A stretch of DNA of 64,000 nt from Chitinophaga varians. Lineage in GTDB: Bacteria > Bacteroidota > Bacteroidia > Chitinophagales > Chitinophagaceae. This document shows, in pieces, positions 35,164 to 43,491 of this stretch. The stretch is taken from the NCBI RefSeq assembly GCF_012641275.1, contig NZ_JABAIA010000002.1:930001-994000 (forward strand), written 5' to 3'. Within the stretch, counting starts at the first letter, position 1; each line of letters opens with the position of its first letter. Under the pieces are notes generated by a model. It saw only the letters and a list, made by a program, of their open reading frames with translations, did no database searches and was not told the DNA's origin. The position numbers and the translations under genes were made by a program.

Positions 35164-35706
35164 ATGAAGCAGAAAAGCAGTGATCCCCGCCAGCGGTTGC
35201 TTGATACCGCTACCGATCTTTTTTACCGGCAAGGTTACCACGCTACCGGCATCAACCAGGTGCTGCAGGAAGCAGGCGTGGCCCGCGCCAGCCTGTACCT
35301 GCATTTTGCTTCTAAAGAAGCGCTCCTGGAAGCGTTCCTGGAATACCGCCACAATTACTGGTTCGAGGCACTGAAAGCCTTTACGGAAAAGCCTTCCAAA
35401 CCCCGTGAGAAAATCCTCGCGGCATTCGACTTCCTGCTGGACATCAACGAAAAAGAAAATTACCGGGGATGTGCCTTCCTGAACATTCTCTCCGAAATAA
35501 CAGAACAGGACGGGGAAGCCCTCCGCATCATCCGCGATCATAAAAAAGACCTGCGCGCCTATTTTGCGGGTATCCTCAACAAAGAAAAACAGCTGGTGCA
35601 GGACCATGTGTACCTGCTGTTTGAATCGGCCATGGTGGAAAGTCAGCTGTATGCCAATCAATGGCCGGTACAGGAGGCCAGAAGGATGGTGGCCGAACTG
35701 CTTTAA
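35164..35706 (+). CDS. TetR/AcrR-family transcriptional regulator
   Basis: 180 residues. The N-terminal helix-turn-helix is plain: RQRLLDTATDLFYRQGYHAT, then GINQVLQEAGVARASLYLHF with the SKEALL helix. The C-terminal ~130 residues form the ligand/dimerisation domain with an FESAMVESQL stretch. A shared 18-bp palindrome before its own gene and before the DUF1348 gene at 39049 suggests these as targets. Its stop codon overlaps that of the convergent unknown gene at 35703 by four bases. Confidence 0.94.
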   Translation: MKQKSSDPRQRLLDTATDLFYRQGYHATGINQVLQEAGVARASLYLHFASKEALLEAFLEYRHNYWFEALKAFTEKPSKPREKILAAFDFLLDINEKENYRGCAFLNILSEITEQDGEALRIIRDHKKDLRAYFAGILNKEKQLVQDHVYLLFESAMVESQLYANQWPVQEARRMVAELL

Positions 35707-36590
35707 TTGCCGGCCGCGGCCTGTTTCAGTTTTTGTTCTACCAGCAATGCATGCAACACTTCTGTGGAAAGGCCATGCAGCGTAAGCCGGAAAGCTGCGC
35801 CATATGTGGGCAACGGAATCATGGGATGTTTGTTGTTCAACGCTACCAGCCGCTCCGGGCAGTCCATGATAGTAGCGGCATACAACCCGATCACTTCATC
35901 CAGCTGCAACGAATTGGAAGCCCTCCAAAAATCACTGTCGGTCAGAAAAAACTGGTACACCGGCGTGAATATCTCAATAGCGGTAGATAAATCAATGCAA
36001 TTGCTCCACTTGTCACGGAAAGGCTCAAAAGGCAGCGGTCCGGTGCTGATAGCGCTGAAATCCGGCTGTTCCACTTTCGTGATGGCTTTGCCTTTTGCTT
36101 TAAGCGCATTGTTCAGGTTGATGATAAAGTTGTAGAGATTGAGATCATGATTTAAAAAAAGATCATCCTTCACCGCATTGACAGACACCGGTTTCAACGG
36201 GTTCATTGGGATGTCGTCAATATCTTTCACATTGTCTTTGATAAAACGCAATACCTCCGACCCCAGGTAAAAATGGCGCAGGATAAGGAAATTGGCCTCC
36301 GGCGTGATGCAGTATTTCATGCCCCTGTACAGCCAGCGGTGCAGCCGCTGCGGAGCGTTGATCACATTGGGCGCAATGGCCTTAAAGATCTGCAACAGAA
36401 TAATACCCAAACGGGCAAACACTTTTACAAAAGGATACAGGAACTGTTTGGTCCTGCGACTGGCATCATACAGAAATGCTGCCTTGGCGTCAGGGTTGAA
36501 CGGGATACTGTTGTCGAGAAACAACGCATGCCAATGGCTCGGATCTCTCGGGTTGTTCTCCAGTTTCTCAAAATAAGTACTGTCTTTCAT
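35703..36590 (-). CDS. Uncharacterised protein, partner of the ketosynthase-oxidase fusion
   Basis: 295 residues, no signal peptide. I do not recognise a characterised family. The sequence is helix-rich, with one amphipathic or hydrophobic stretch (VKVFARLGIILLQIFKAIAP, about 56-75) and several conserved-looking polar motifs (DPSHWHALFLD, ITPEANFLILRHFYLGSE, DDLFLNHDLNLYNFI). It begins 20 nt after the ketosynthase III/haem-oxygenase-like fusion gene and is therefore almost certainly in its operon. A role as a processing or membrane-associated partner of that enzyme is possible; nothing in the sequence proves it. Confidence 0.75.
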   Translation of the reverse strand: MKDSTYFEKLENNPRDPSHWHALFLDNSIPFNPDAKAAFLYDASRRTKQFLYPFVKVFARLGIILLQIFKAIAPNVINAPQRLHRWLYRGMKYCITPEANFLILRHFYLGSEVLRFIKDNVKDIDDIPMNPLKPVSVNAVKDDLFLNHDLNLYNFIINLNNALKAKGKAITKVEQPDFSAISTGPLPFEPFRDKWSNCIDLSTAIEIFTPVYQFFLTDSDFWRASNSLQLDEVIGLYAATIMDCPERLVALNNKHPMIPLPTYGAAFRLTLHGLSTEVLHALLVEQKLKQAAAGN

Positions 36591-36610
36591 ACAGAGATGA
36601 CGGGTTCGGT

Positions 36611-38497
36611 TCAGTAATTTCCAATTTGTTCCAGTTGCAGGCGGTACAAACGACCGACCACCTTCGCTGTTTTTACAATTCTTTCTGCAAGCGCGGTGGT
36701 CAGGAGGCCCGACTGAATGGCGTTTTCAAACCGCTCGAAATGATTTTCATTGGAGTCGCTGGTTTCATGATAGGTGAAAAAGGAAACCTGGTCGTCACAC
36801 AGCTGTAACTGTTGCTGAATGGCGCGGCCCCAATTGCCGGACACCCGGTTGCCAAGGCCTTCAATGATGAACATGCCGCCCAACAGGTCAAACGGGTCCG
36901 GTTGACTTGCCCGCTGGAACATGTAGGCGCTCAATGCTTCACTACCGATGTTTTTCTCGCCTTTTTGCAACTCCTCCAGGGTGCCGCCGCACTGAATATA
37001 GTTCTTTTCCAGTATCTGGTAGTCCCGGTGTTCGTCGCGGGAGTGGGAGATAAAAGAGGAGCGGATATCAAAGTGTTCGATGCTCACGTTGGAGGCTGCA
37101 CGGGCAATCCACTGGGAACCGTCTATCACTTGCTGGCGAAGATTAAACAGCAATGCTTTGTACTCTTCCAGTGTGAGCGTGCCGGAGAATATTTTCTTCA
37201 CGACAGGCACCTGTCGAAGGGAACTTTCAAAGTCAATCCACACGGTGGTGAGTTGGCGTATCAGCCATTCGAGGGTGGGATTGTCCTGCTGTATCCTGAT
37301 CTCGGGAGCTTTGATTTCGGTGAGGAGTGAAGCGGGATCAAATGTTTTTGTGGCCGTAGGCGGAACAACTGTCAGCATCATGAAGCCAGTGATAAAGCGG
37401 CCGCTTTCCGGCACCATGCACAGTATTTTATCGCCGGCCTTCAGTGGTTTGGTGCGCAACAGCTCTTCCAGCAATACAAAGATAGAGGCCGTGCCCACGT
37501 TGCCAACACTATACAGGTTGCTGAACCATTTCTCTTCGGGAATGCTCACGCCGCCCTTTGCCAGCAGTTGTATAATTTTTTCTTTGAAGTGATGGGAAGA
37601 GTAGTGGCATACGAACCAGTCGAAGCCCGCGGCGTCGAACTTCCCGTCGTCGATCAGTTCAAAGAAACGTTGTACGCCCAGTTTCACCATGTTGTCCACG
37701 AGGCGAAGGTCCTGTTTCAGGTTGAGCGCACCGTCGCGGTCAGCCTCGGTGAAACTGTCATAGTCCATCCACGACTGTGGCTGGTGGCCGTTGGTGCCTT
37801 TGTTCCTGCCTGCATACATGCACACTTCGTACAGGTGTGCATAGGAGCGGAGGTCTATCCAGTCTATTTGTAAACTGATGTGTTGCGCGGCGGGTTTGTT
37901 TTGTAGCAGTAGTGCGCCTGCTCCGTCAGACAGCATCCAGCGGAGGAAATCTGTTTCAAGCTCCAGTCCGTGCCCGTCCAGGATACGCTGCTGGTGTTCA
38001 AACCGTTTGCCTTTGAACAGCCTGCTGGCCAGTTCTCCTGCACAGGCCACGGCTGTTTGTGCCGCGCCGGTCTGAATATTCGTATAGGCGTTTTTGATAG
38101 CCATCAGGCCGGCAGCGCAAACGCTCTGGTGGCTGGCAATCTCGCAGGCCGGATTGCCCAGATCGGCATGTACCATACTGGCAAATCCCGGTACTGGCAG
38201 GTCTGATTGCGTAGTGGCGGCCGATATAAAGTGAATGTCTTCTTTACCGGTACCGTTACGGCCCAGGCAGTCTTCGATGGCTTTTGCGGTCATGCCGCTA
38301 ACGGTGTGGGTTGTACGCTGTTGCTGGTCCAGTGCGTAGTACCTGGACTGGATGCCATTCTGTGACAGCATTTTTGTTTTGCTGCGGGAGGGCTTGCCGT
38401 CAATCATTCCCAGGTATTCTTCTATTTTATCATTGTGGACAGGCTCACCGGGGAGATATTTACCGGCGGCGGTGATATAGACGTTTTCTAATTGCAT
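36611..38497 (-). CDS. Fusion of ketoacyl-ACP synthase III with a haem-oxygenase-like iron oxidase
   Basis: 628 residues in two domains. Residues 1-380 form a KAS III/thiolase fold with the C-H-N triad: Cys127 (SVCAAG), His298 (FVCHYS) and Asn333 (SVGNVGTAS). Residues ~395-628 are all-helical and resemble the haem-oxygenase-like non-haem iron proteins (UndA, CADD, PqqC relatives). Candidate metal ligands are His485/Glu489/His490 (SHSRDEHRDY), Glu546 (FIIEGLGN) and the H-x3-D-x4-H pattern His577, Asp581, His586. The predicted chemistry is acyl condensation by the first domain and O2-dependent oxidation or cleavage of the product by the second. It is first gene of a two-gene operon with the unknown 295-residue protein. 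The product is unknown. Confidence 0.85.
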   Translation of the reverse strand: MQLENVYITAAGKYLPGEPVHNDKIEEYLGMIDGKPSRSKTKMLSQNGIQSRYYALDQQQRTTHTVSGMTAKAIEDCLGRNGTGKEDIHFISAATTQSDLPVPGFASMVHADLGNPACEIASHQSVCAAGLMAIKNAYTNIQTGAAQTAVACAGELASRLFKGKRFEHQQRILDGHGLELETDFLRWMLSDGAGALLLQNKPAAQHISLQIDWIDLRSYAHLYEVCMYAGRNKGTNGHQPQSWMDYDSFTEADRDGALNLKQDLRLVDNMVKLGVQRFFELIDDGKFDAAGFDWFVCHYSSHHFKEKIIQLLAKGGVSIPEEKWFSNLYSVGNVGTASIFVLLEELLRTKPLKAGDKILCMVPESGRFITGFMMLTVVPPTATKTFDPASLLTEIKAPEIRIQQDNPTLEWLIRQLTTVWIDFESSLRQVPVVKKIFSGTLTLEEYKALLFNLRQQVIDGSQWIARAASNVSIEHFDIRSSFISHSRDEHRDYQILEKNYIQCGGTLEELQKGEKNIGSEALSAYMFQRASQPDPFDLLGGMFIIEGLGNRVSGNWGRAIQQQLQLCDDQVSFFTYHETSDSNENHFERFENAIQSGLLTTALAERIVKTAKVVGRLYRLQLEQIGNY

Positions 38498-39003
38498 ATT
38501 TGGCGTATTATCAAAACGGTGGATGAAAAAATGTGTGGCTCAGGTCTGTCAAATCAAAATTTAAATTAGTCGAATTTTTAGATATAGCAAGCTGAAGAGG
38601 AGATAAAGAGTTGTTAAAACTGTCTGCGGGTTGTAACAGGAGCAATCGCTATAATGGTTGACCGTGGCTATATTCAGTACATTCGACGGTCGTTTCCCCA
38701 GGTATACATGTAGTTGTTTCTACTTGGTTTCTTTTGATTTTTGTATGATGATTTTTCTTTAATATTTTTAAAGATGATTTCTCCAATTTTCCATGGTTGC
38801 TTTTTTAGGGATTAAAAATCATCTTTCCAATGATTTAATAATACCCTAAAGTCTATTGCCGTTGATTCATTAGTTTTTCTTTAACGCCCTAAAATCCGTT
38901 TCCGACGATTCAATAATTTCTCCCTGATTATCTATTGCCCTTTCTATCCTTCCCAAAAAAATTCCTTTGTCAATTCACAATAAATTCTACCTTTACTAAA
39001 AAT
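38498..39003. other. Long AT-rich intergenic region
   Basis: About 550 nt without a credible gene separate the divergent ketosynthase-oxidase and DUF1348 genes. It is clearly richer in A and T than the flanks. It holds the two promoters, a set of degenerate ~43-bp tandem repeats (38801-38930) and a half-site GGTCTGTC (38541-38548) resembling one arm of the TetR operator. Confidence 0.6.
38801..38930. repeat. Three degenerate ~43-bp tandem repeats
   Basis: Units begin at about 38801, 38844 and 38887. The second and third both open with CCCTAAA and share the pattern CCCTAAArTCyrTTkCCG followed by GATTCAwTA; the first matches over TAAAAATC...TGATTTAATAAT with a shift. They are not exact and show no CRISPR spacing. 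Confidence 0.5.
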
Positions 39004-39021
39004 AGACAGATTGGTCTGTCT
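38966..39021 (+). promoter_or_regulatory. Promoter and TetR operator of the DUF1348 gene
   Basis: TTTG (38966-38969), 18 nt, then TACCTTTA (38988-38995) form a Bacteroidota-type promoter. Just downstream lies the palindrome AGACAGATTGGTCTGTCT (39004-39021), at the predicted transcription start, where a bound repressor would block transcription. It matches the operator at 35134-35151. Confidence 0.65.
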
Positions 39022-39048
39022 GTAATTTTAAATCAAAAAACAAAAACC

Positions 39049-39492
39049 ATGGAACAGAGACCTCCTTTTCCTCCCTTTACACACGAAACAGCCCTGCAGA
39101 AAGTACAGATGGCTGAAGATGCCTGGAACAGCCGTAATCCGGAGAAAGTGTCCAAAGCATACACTATTGACACGGAATGGCGCAACCGTGACCAGTTTAT
39201 CAACGGCCGGGAAGAAGTGGTCGCTTTTTTGACCAAAAAGTGGGAAAAAGAGCTGGACTACCGCCTGAAGAAAGAACTGTGGAGTTTTACCGACAATAAA
39301 ATCGCGGTGAAATTTGAATACGAATGGCATGATAAAGCAGGCAACTGGTTCCGTTCCTATGGCAACGAATTATGGGAATTCGATGCCTACGGCCTCATGC
39401 AGCGCCGGTTTGCGGCTATCAATGATGTGCCCGTACATAGCAGCGAAAGAAAGTTCCGGGATGATGCAGGTCCGTTTGTACTGGCTTGTTAA
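39049..39492 (+). CDS. DUF1348 (NTF2-like) protein
   Basis: 147 residues with the SnoaL/NTF2-like fold of DUF1348. [20 protein letters not shown] and the very typical [20 protein letters not shown] are followed by [19 protein letters not shown] and [15 protein letters not shown]. The function of the family is not established; members are often under TetR control next to stress genes. ATG 39049 is preferred to an upstream in-frame ATG at 38935, because the extension would contain the promoter and the operator. It is predicted to be repressed by the TetR protein at 35164. Confidence 0.9.
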   Translation: MEQRPPFPPFTHETALQKVQMAEDAWNSRNPEKVSKAYTIDTEWRNRDQFINGREEVVAFLTKKWEKELDYRLKKELWSFTDNKIAVKFEYEWHDKAGNWFRSYGNELWEFDAYGLMQRRFAAINDVPVHSSERKFRDDAGPFVLAC

Positions 39493-39559
39493 TACCTGGC
39501 AAGCTCATGCTTTATTGCAGGAACGGGAATTGTGGTAATTACCTCCAAAAGCGCATATT

Positions 39560-40507
39560 ATGGAAAACATTACCAACATCGAAGAGCTGGCAGACAGAGC
39601 ATGGTTCCAGGTAGCGCCGGGCGTATGGGGTATCCGCGATCTTTTTGTGAACATGTACCTGGTGCAGAATGCACGTACCCGCTCCTGGGTATTGGTAGAC
39701 GCGGGACTTCGTACATCGGCCTACAAAATCAAAAGGGCCGCCCGGCAATTGTTTGCGCCGCACTTTGCACCTTCTGCGATTGTGCTTACGCATGGGCACT
39801 TTGACCACGTAGGCGCATTGCCCTCACTGTTGCGGGAATGGGAAGTGCCGGTATATGCACATTACCTGGAAGCGCCTTACCTCACCGGCCGGTCGGCCTA
39901 TCCGCCGCCAGACCCCTGCGCCGGCGGCGGCATAATGACCATGATGTCCTGGACTTTTCCTACAGACCCCATTGACCTCAACGGTCACCTGCTGTTATTG
40001 CCGGAAGATAAAACCATTCCCGGTCTGGATGGCTGGCGCTATATCGAAACACCGGGTCATACGCCCGGTCATATCAGTCTTTTCCGGGAAGAGGATAAAC
40101 TGCTGCTCGCCGGCGACGCTTTCGTTACCACCCGCGCAGAAGCCCTCAGCAGCACCATGATGCAGACAAAACATGTTTCCGGTCCGCCGAAATATTTCAC
40201 CTCCGACTGGGTATCCGCTGAAACCAGCGTGAAGAAACTGGCAGAACTGCAGCCGGAAATAGCCGCCACCGGCCATGGCCGCCCGCTGTATGGCGCCGCT
40301 ATGCAGCAACGCCTGCAATGGATCGCCGATCACTTCAAATCGGAGGCGAAGCCCCGCTGCGGAAGGTACGTGAAAGAATCTGCCGTAGCAGGGGTCAACG
40401 GCGTGGAATATGTGCCGGCGGCCCGCGCTCCCAAATGGCTCATACTGGCCGGCGTGATCACACTGGTGGCTACCGGCGCCCTGTTGTACAACCGGCGAAA
40501 ATCATAA
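39560..40507 (+). CDS. Metallo-beta-lactamase-fold hydrolase with C-terminal membrane anchor
   Basis: 315 residues. The zinc-binding motif HGHFDH (HxHxDH) is in VLTHGHFDHVGALPSLL; further ligands are in ETPGHTPGHISLF and the Asp of LLLAGDAFVTT, with a final His in ATGHGRPLYG. At the very end is a single hydrophobic segment (WLILAGVITLVATGALLY) followed by NRRKS, a tail-anchor-like arrangement that would place the hydrolase domain in the cytoplasm. The substrate is unknown. It is followed 12 nt later by ligD, possibly in one operon. Confidence 0.9.
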   Translation: MENITNIEELADRAWFQVAPGVWGIRDLFVNMYLVQNARTRSWVLVDAGLRTSAYKIKRAARQLFAPHFAPSAIVLTHGHFDHVGALPSLLREWEVPVYAHYLEAPYLTGRSAYPPPDPCAGGGIMTMMSWTFPTDPIDLNGHLLLLPEDKTIPGLDGWRYIETPGHTPGHISLFREEDKLLLAGDAFVTTRAEALSSTMMQTKHVSGPPKYFTSDWVSAETSVKKLAELQPEIAATGHGRPLYGAAMQQRLQWIADHFKSEAKPRCGRYVKESAVAGVNGVEYVPAARAPKWLILAGVITLVATGALLYNRRKS

Positions 40508-40519
40508 ACCCAGCTGCAT

Positions 40520-42553
40520 ATGTGCGCTCAGAAAACCTCCGGTAAACAAACAATGCCCAAACCCGGCAATACCACGCCCATGCTGGCCACCCTCGCAGCC
40601 ACCGCTACGGACGAACCCGGATGGCTATACGAAATAAAATGGGATGGTTACCGCGCCCTGGCTTTCCTGGAGAAAGGCCAGGTGGAACTAAGATCGCGTA
40701 ATAACAAGTCCTTCAATGAGAAATATTATCCGGTTCATCAGGCGTTGCAACAATGGAAAGTTAATGCGGTAGTAGATGGCGAAATAGTGGTGATCAACGA
40801 GGAAGGCTACACGATATTCAGCCAGCTACAGGACTGGCGCAGCGAGGCTGACGGCCAGCTGGTGTACTATCTCTTCGATATCCTCTGGCTCAATGGGAAA
40901 GACCTTACCTCCCTGCCGCTAATGCAACGGAAAAAGCTATTGCAGCAACTGATGCCGGTCAACAACAACATCCTTCGCTTCAGCGAAGGGTTCGTGACAG
41001 ATGGTACCGATTTCTTCGAACAGGCCAAAAAACTCAAACTGGAAGGCATCATGGCTAAAAAGACGGACAGTCATTATCATCCCGGCGTCCGTACCCGTGA
41101 ATGGCTCAAAATAAAAACCAGCAACCGCCAGGAGGTGGTCATCGGTGGCTATACGAAAAATGAAGGCTCCTCCAAACCATTCAGCTCCTTACTGGTAGGG
41201 GTATACGAAAACGGCAAACTGCAATATACCGGAAAGATCGGCACCGGCTTTTCCCTTGCCCAACAGCAGGAGATGATGAAGCAGTTTACATCGCTGGAAA
41301 CAAAAAAATCCCCGTTCGCCGTTATCCCCGATGTGAACAAACCCTCCCGCTTCAGGCCCAATCCGCCACAGGCTGCCGCCGTATGGCTAAAACCAAAGCT
41401 CATCTGTGAGGTAAGTTTCCGCGAAATGACCAGCGATGGCGTGATGCGCCACCCTTCTTTCGAAGGCATGCGGGAAGATAAAACCCCCACACAGGTAACA
41501 ACCGAAAAACCGGTCAAAATAAAAACGACTAACGCCAAAGCACCAACGAAAAAGGCAGCTGCAAAAAGCACCACCCTTAAAAAAGCGCTGAAACCGGCAG
41601 CAGCCAAGGTCCGGCAGACATTGCTCAATCCCGGTGAAGAAACACAGGTGCGCACCATCAACGGCCATGCGCTTAAATTCACCAATCTCAGTAAAATTTA
41701 CTGGCCGGGTGAAAAGATCACCAAACGGGATATGATCAACTACTACTATCAGATGGCGCCTTTTATAGTGCCCTATATCAAAGACCGGCCACAGTCGCTC
41801 AACCGCTTCCCCAACGGCATCAACGGAGAGAGTTTCTACCAGAAAGATGTTTCCGGCAAGGCGCCCGACTGGGTGCCTACTTTTCCTTATCACAGCAGTG
41901 ACGAGCCCCGCGAAAAAGAATATCTCGTAGGCGAAAATGAGGCCACATTGTTGTACATGGCATCGTTGGGATGTATTGAAATCAACCCCTGGAGCAGCCG
42001 CCTGCGCAAGCCGGAAAACCCTGACTGGTGCATCATTGACCTCGACCCTGACAAGACCACCTTTGACCAGGTGATAGAAGCGGCGCAGGTAACGCATGAA
42101 ATCCTGGATGCCGCCGGTATTCCCGGTTACTGTAAAACTTCAGGTTCTACAGGGCTGCATATCTATATCCCGCTGGGCGCGAAGTATACCTATGAACAAT
42201 CCAAGGAGTTCGGCCGTATCATCGCGCGGCTGGTGCATGGCCGCCTGCCGGAAACGACCAGCATAGAACGCGCTACCAACCGGCGCAAGCGGAAAATGTA
42301 CATCGATTTTTTACAGAACAGGCCACAGGCCACGGTAGCGGCGCCATATTCGCTGAGGCCCAAACCCGGCGCCACAGTGTCTATGCCGCTGCATTGGGAA
42401 GAAGTGAAAAAAGGGCTGACCATGAAAGATTTTACTATCTATAACGCCGTAGCACGTGTACGGGAACAGGGCGATATCTTCAAACCTGTGCTGGGTAAGG
42501 GTATCAACATGAAAGCGGCGCTGGCAGGACTGGAAAAACTGTTCCGCGAATAA
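40520..42553 (+). CDS. ligD: Two-domain DNA ligase D (ligase-polymerase, no phosphoesterase)
   Basis: 677 residues. The N-terminal ATP-dependent ligase has the adenylation motif EIKWDGYRALA (Lys40), MAKKTDSHYHPGVRTREWLKIK and an OB-fold part ending CEVSFREMTSDGVMRHPSF, given as CEVSFREMT and HPSFEGMR. A Lys/Ala/Thr-rich linker (about 330-370) leads to the primase-polymerase domain, LTNLSKIYWPGEKITK after a shifted start, with catalytic DLDPD in CIIDLDPDK and HIYIPLG. The 3'-phosphoesterase domain of classical LigD is missing. LigD acts with Ku in non-homologous end joining; no Ku gene is in the window. A second possible start is ATG 40553. Confidence 0.93.
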   Translation: MCAQKTSGKQTMPKPGNTTPMLATLAATATDEPGWLYEIKWDGYRALAFLEKGQVELRSRNNKSFNEKYYPVHQALQQWKVNAVVDGEIVVINEEGYTIFSQLQDWRSEADGQLVYYLFDILWLNGKDLTSLPLMQRKKLLQQLMPVNNNILRFSEGFVTDGTDFFEQAKKLKLEGIMAKKTDSHYHPGVRTREWLKIKTSNRQEVVIGGYTKNEGSSKPFSSLLVGVYENGKLQYTGKIGTGFSLAQQQEMMKQFTSLETKKSPFAVIPDVNKPSRFRPNPPQAAAVWLKPKLICEVSFREMTSDGVMRHPSFEGMREDKTPTQVTTEKPVKIKTTNAKAPTKKAAAKSTTLKKALKPAAAKVRQTLLNPGEETQVRTINGHALKFTNLSKIYWPGEKITKRDMINYYYQMAPFIVPYIKDRPQSLNRFPNGINGESFYQKDVSGKAPDWVPTFPYHSSDEPREKEYLVGENEATLLYMASLGCIEINPWSSRLRKPENPDWCIIDLDPDKTTFDQVIEAAQVTHEILDAAGIPGYCKTSGSTGLHIYIPLGAKYTYEQSKEFGRIIARLVHGRLPETTSIERATNRRKRKMYIDFLQNRPQATVAAPYSLRPKPGATVSMPLHWEEVKKGLTMKDFTIYNAVARVREQGDIFKPVLGKGINMKAALAGLEKLFRE

Positions 42554-42597
42554 CAGAAAGTAGTATCTTCCCGGTCACTGTTTCTAAAATAATTTGC

Positions 42598-43473
42598 ATG
42601 AAGCCTGTTACCGTATGCTTTGGAGAAATACTCTGGGATGTGTTTCCCAACGGCGTCCGCAAGCCCGGCGGCGCCCCTTTCAATGTAGCCTATCACCTTT
42701 CCCGCCTCGGGATGGACAGCCATATTATCAGTCGCACCGGCGCCGATGAAGCCGGAGAAGCGCTGCGGAAAATCCTGCGGCAGTGGCAGGTGCCGGAAGA
42801 CATGTTACAGCTGGACACGCAGCAGCCTACCGGCACCGTACAGGCCACGCAGGGCGCCAATCATGAAATGCATTACGATATCCTGAAACCGGTGGCGTGG
42901 GACTTTATTGCCTGGCAACCGGAGCAGGAGGCACTGGTACGCCGCTCCGGCGCTTTTGTGTTTGGCAGCCTCGCCATCCGCAGCGAAGTGTCCCGCCAGA
43001 CTTTATGGAAACTGCTGGACGTAGCTCCCTACAAGGTGCTGGACATCAATATCCGTCCGCCTCACAGCGATATGAACACTATCCGTGAACTGCTGCGCCG
43101 CGTCGACCTGGTGAAGATGAACGAAGAAGAACTACAACTGGTGCTGCATGCAACAGGAGATACTTTTGACACGCCGGAAGAGGGCGCCCGTATCGTGATG
43201 CAACGTTACGGCGTACCGCAGCTGATCATCACCCGCGGCAGCAAAGGGGCCGTGTATGTGGACGGGCATGGGCAATTCGGGCGTCCGGCCAAGCAGGTGA
43301 CGGTAAAAGACACCGTAGGCAGCGGCGATTCCTTCCTGGCGGCATTCCTGTCCCAAATATTGAAAGGACGCCCGGTACCGGCGGCGCTGGACCTGGCCGT
43401 GGAAGTGAGCGGGTTCGTTACCACCTGCGAAGGTGCCAACCCGGAATACGACGGTAGCAGATTTGATGTTTGA
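42598..43473 (+). CDS. PfkB-family carbohydrate kinase (fructokinase-like)
   Basis: 291 residues. The N-terminal signature is GEILWDVFPNGVRKPGGAPFNVAYHLSRLG, seen as KPGGAPFNVAYHLSRLG, and the C-terminal ATP/anion-hole motif is DTVGSGDSFLAAFL with the catalytic Asp in GSGDSF. The order GEILWDV...PGGAPFN is close to fructokinases and sugar kinases of the ribokinase fold. It phosphorylates a free sugar, probably fructose or a related hexose. It is followed by an AraC gene 18 nt later that may regulate it. Confidence 0.9.
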   Translation: MKPVTVCFGEILWDVFPNGVRKPGGAPFNVAYHLSRLGMDSHIISRTGADEAGEALRKILRQWQVPEDMLQLDTQQPTGTVQATQGANHEMHYDILKPVAWDFIAWQPEQEALVRRSGAFVFGSLAIRSEVSRQTLWKLLDVAPYKVLDINIRPPHSDMNTIRELLRRVDLVKMNEEELQLVLHATGDTFDTPEEGARIVMQRYGVPQLIITRGSKGAVYVDGHGQFGRPAKQVTVKDTVGSGDSFLAAFLSQILKGRPVPAALDLAVEVSGFVTTCEGANPEYDGSRFDV

Positions 43474-43491
43474 TTTTCGTAACTTAGCGTT

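Noticed and set aside
38541..38548. TetR operator before the ketosynthase-oxidase gene
   Set aside because: Only one arm (GGTCTGTC) is present, without the inverted partner, so a full operator is not supported.
38801..38930. CRISPR array
   Set aside because: The repeats are imperfect and contiguous with no unique spacers, and no cas genes are nearby.
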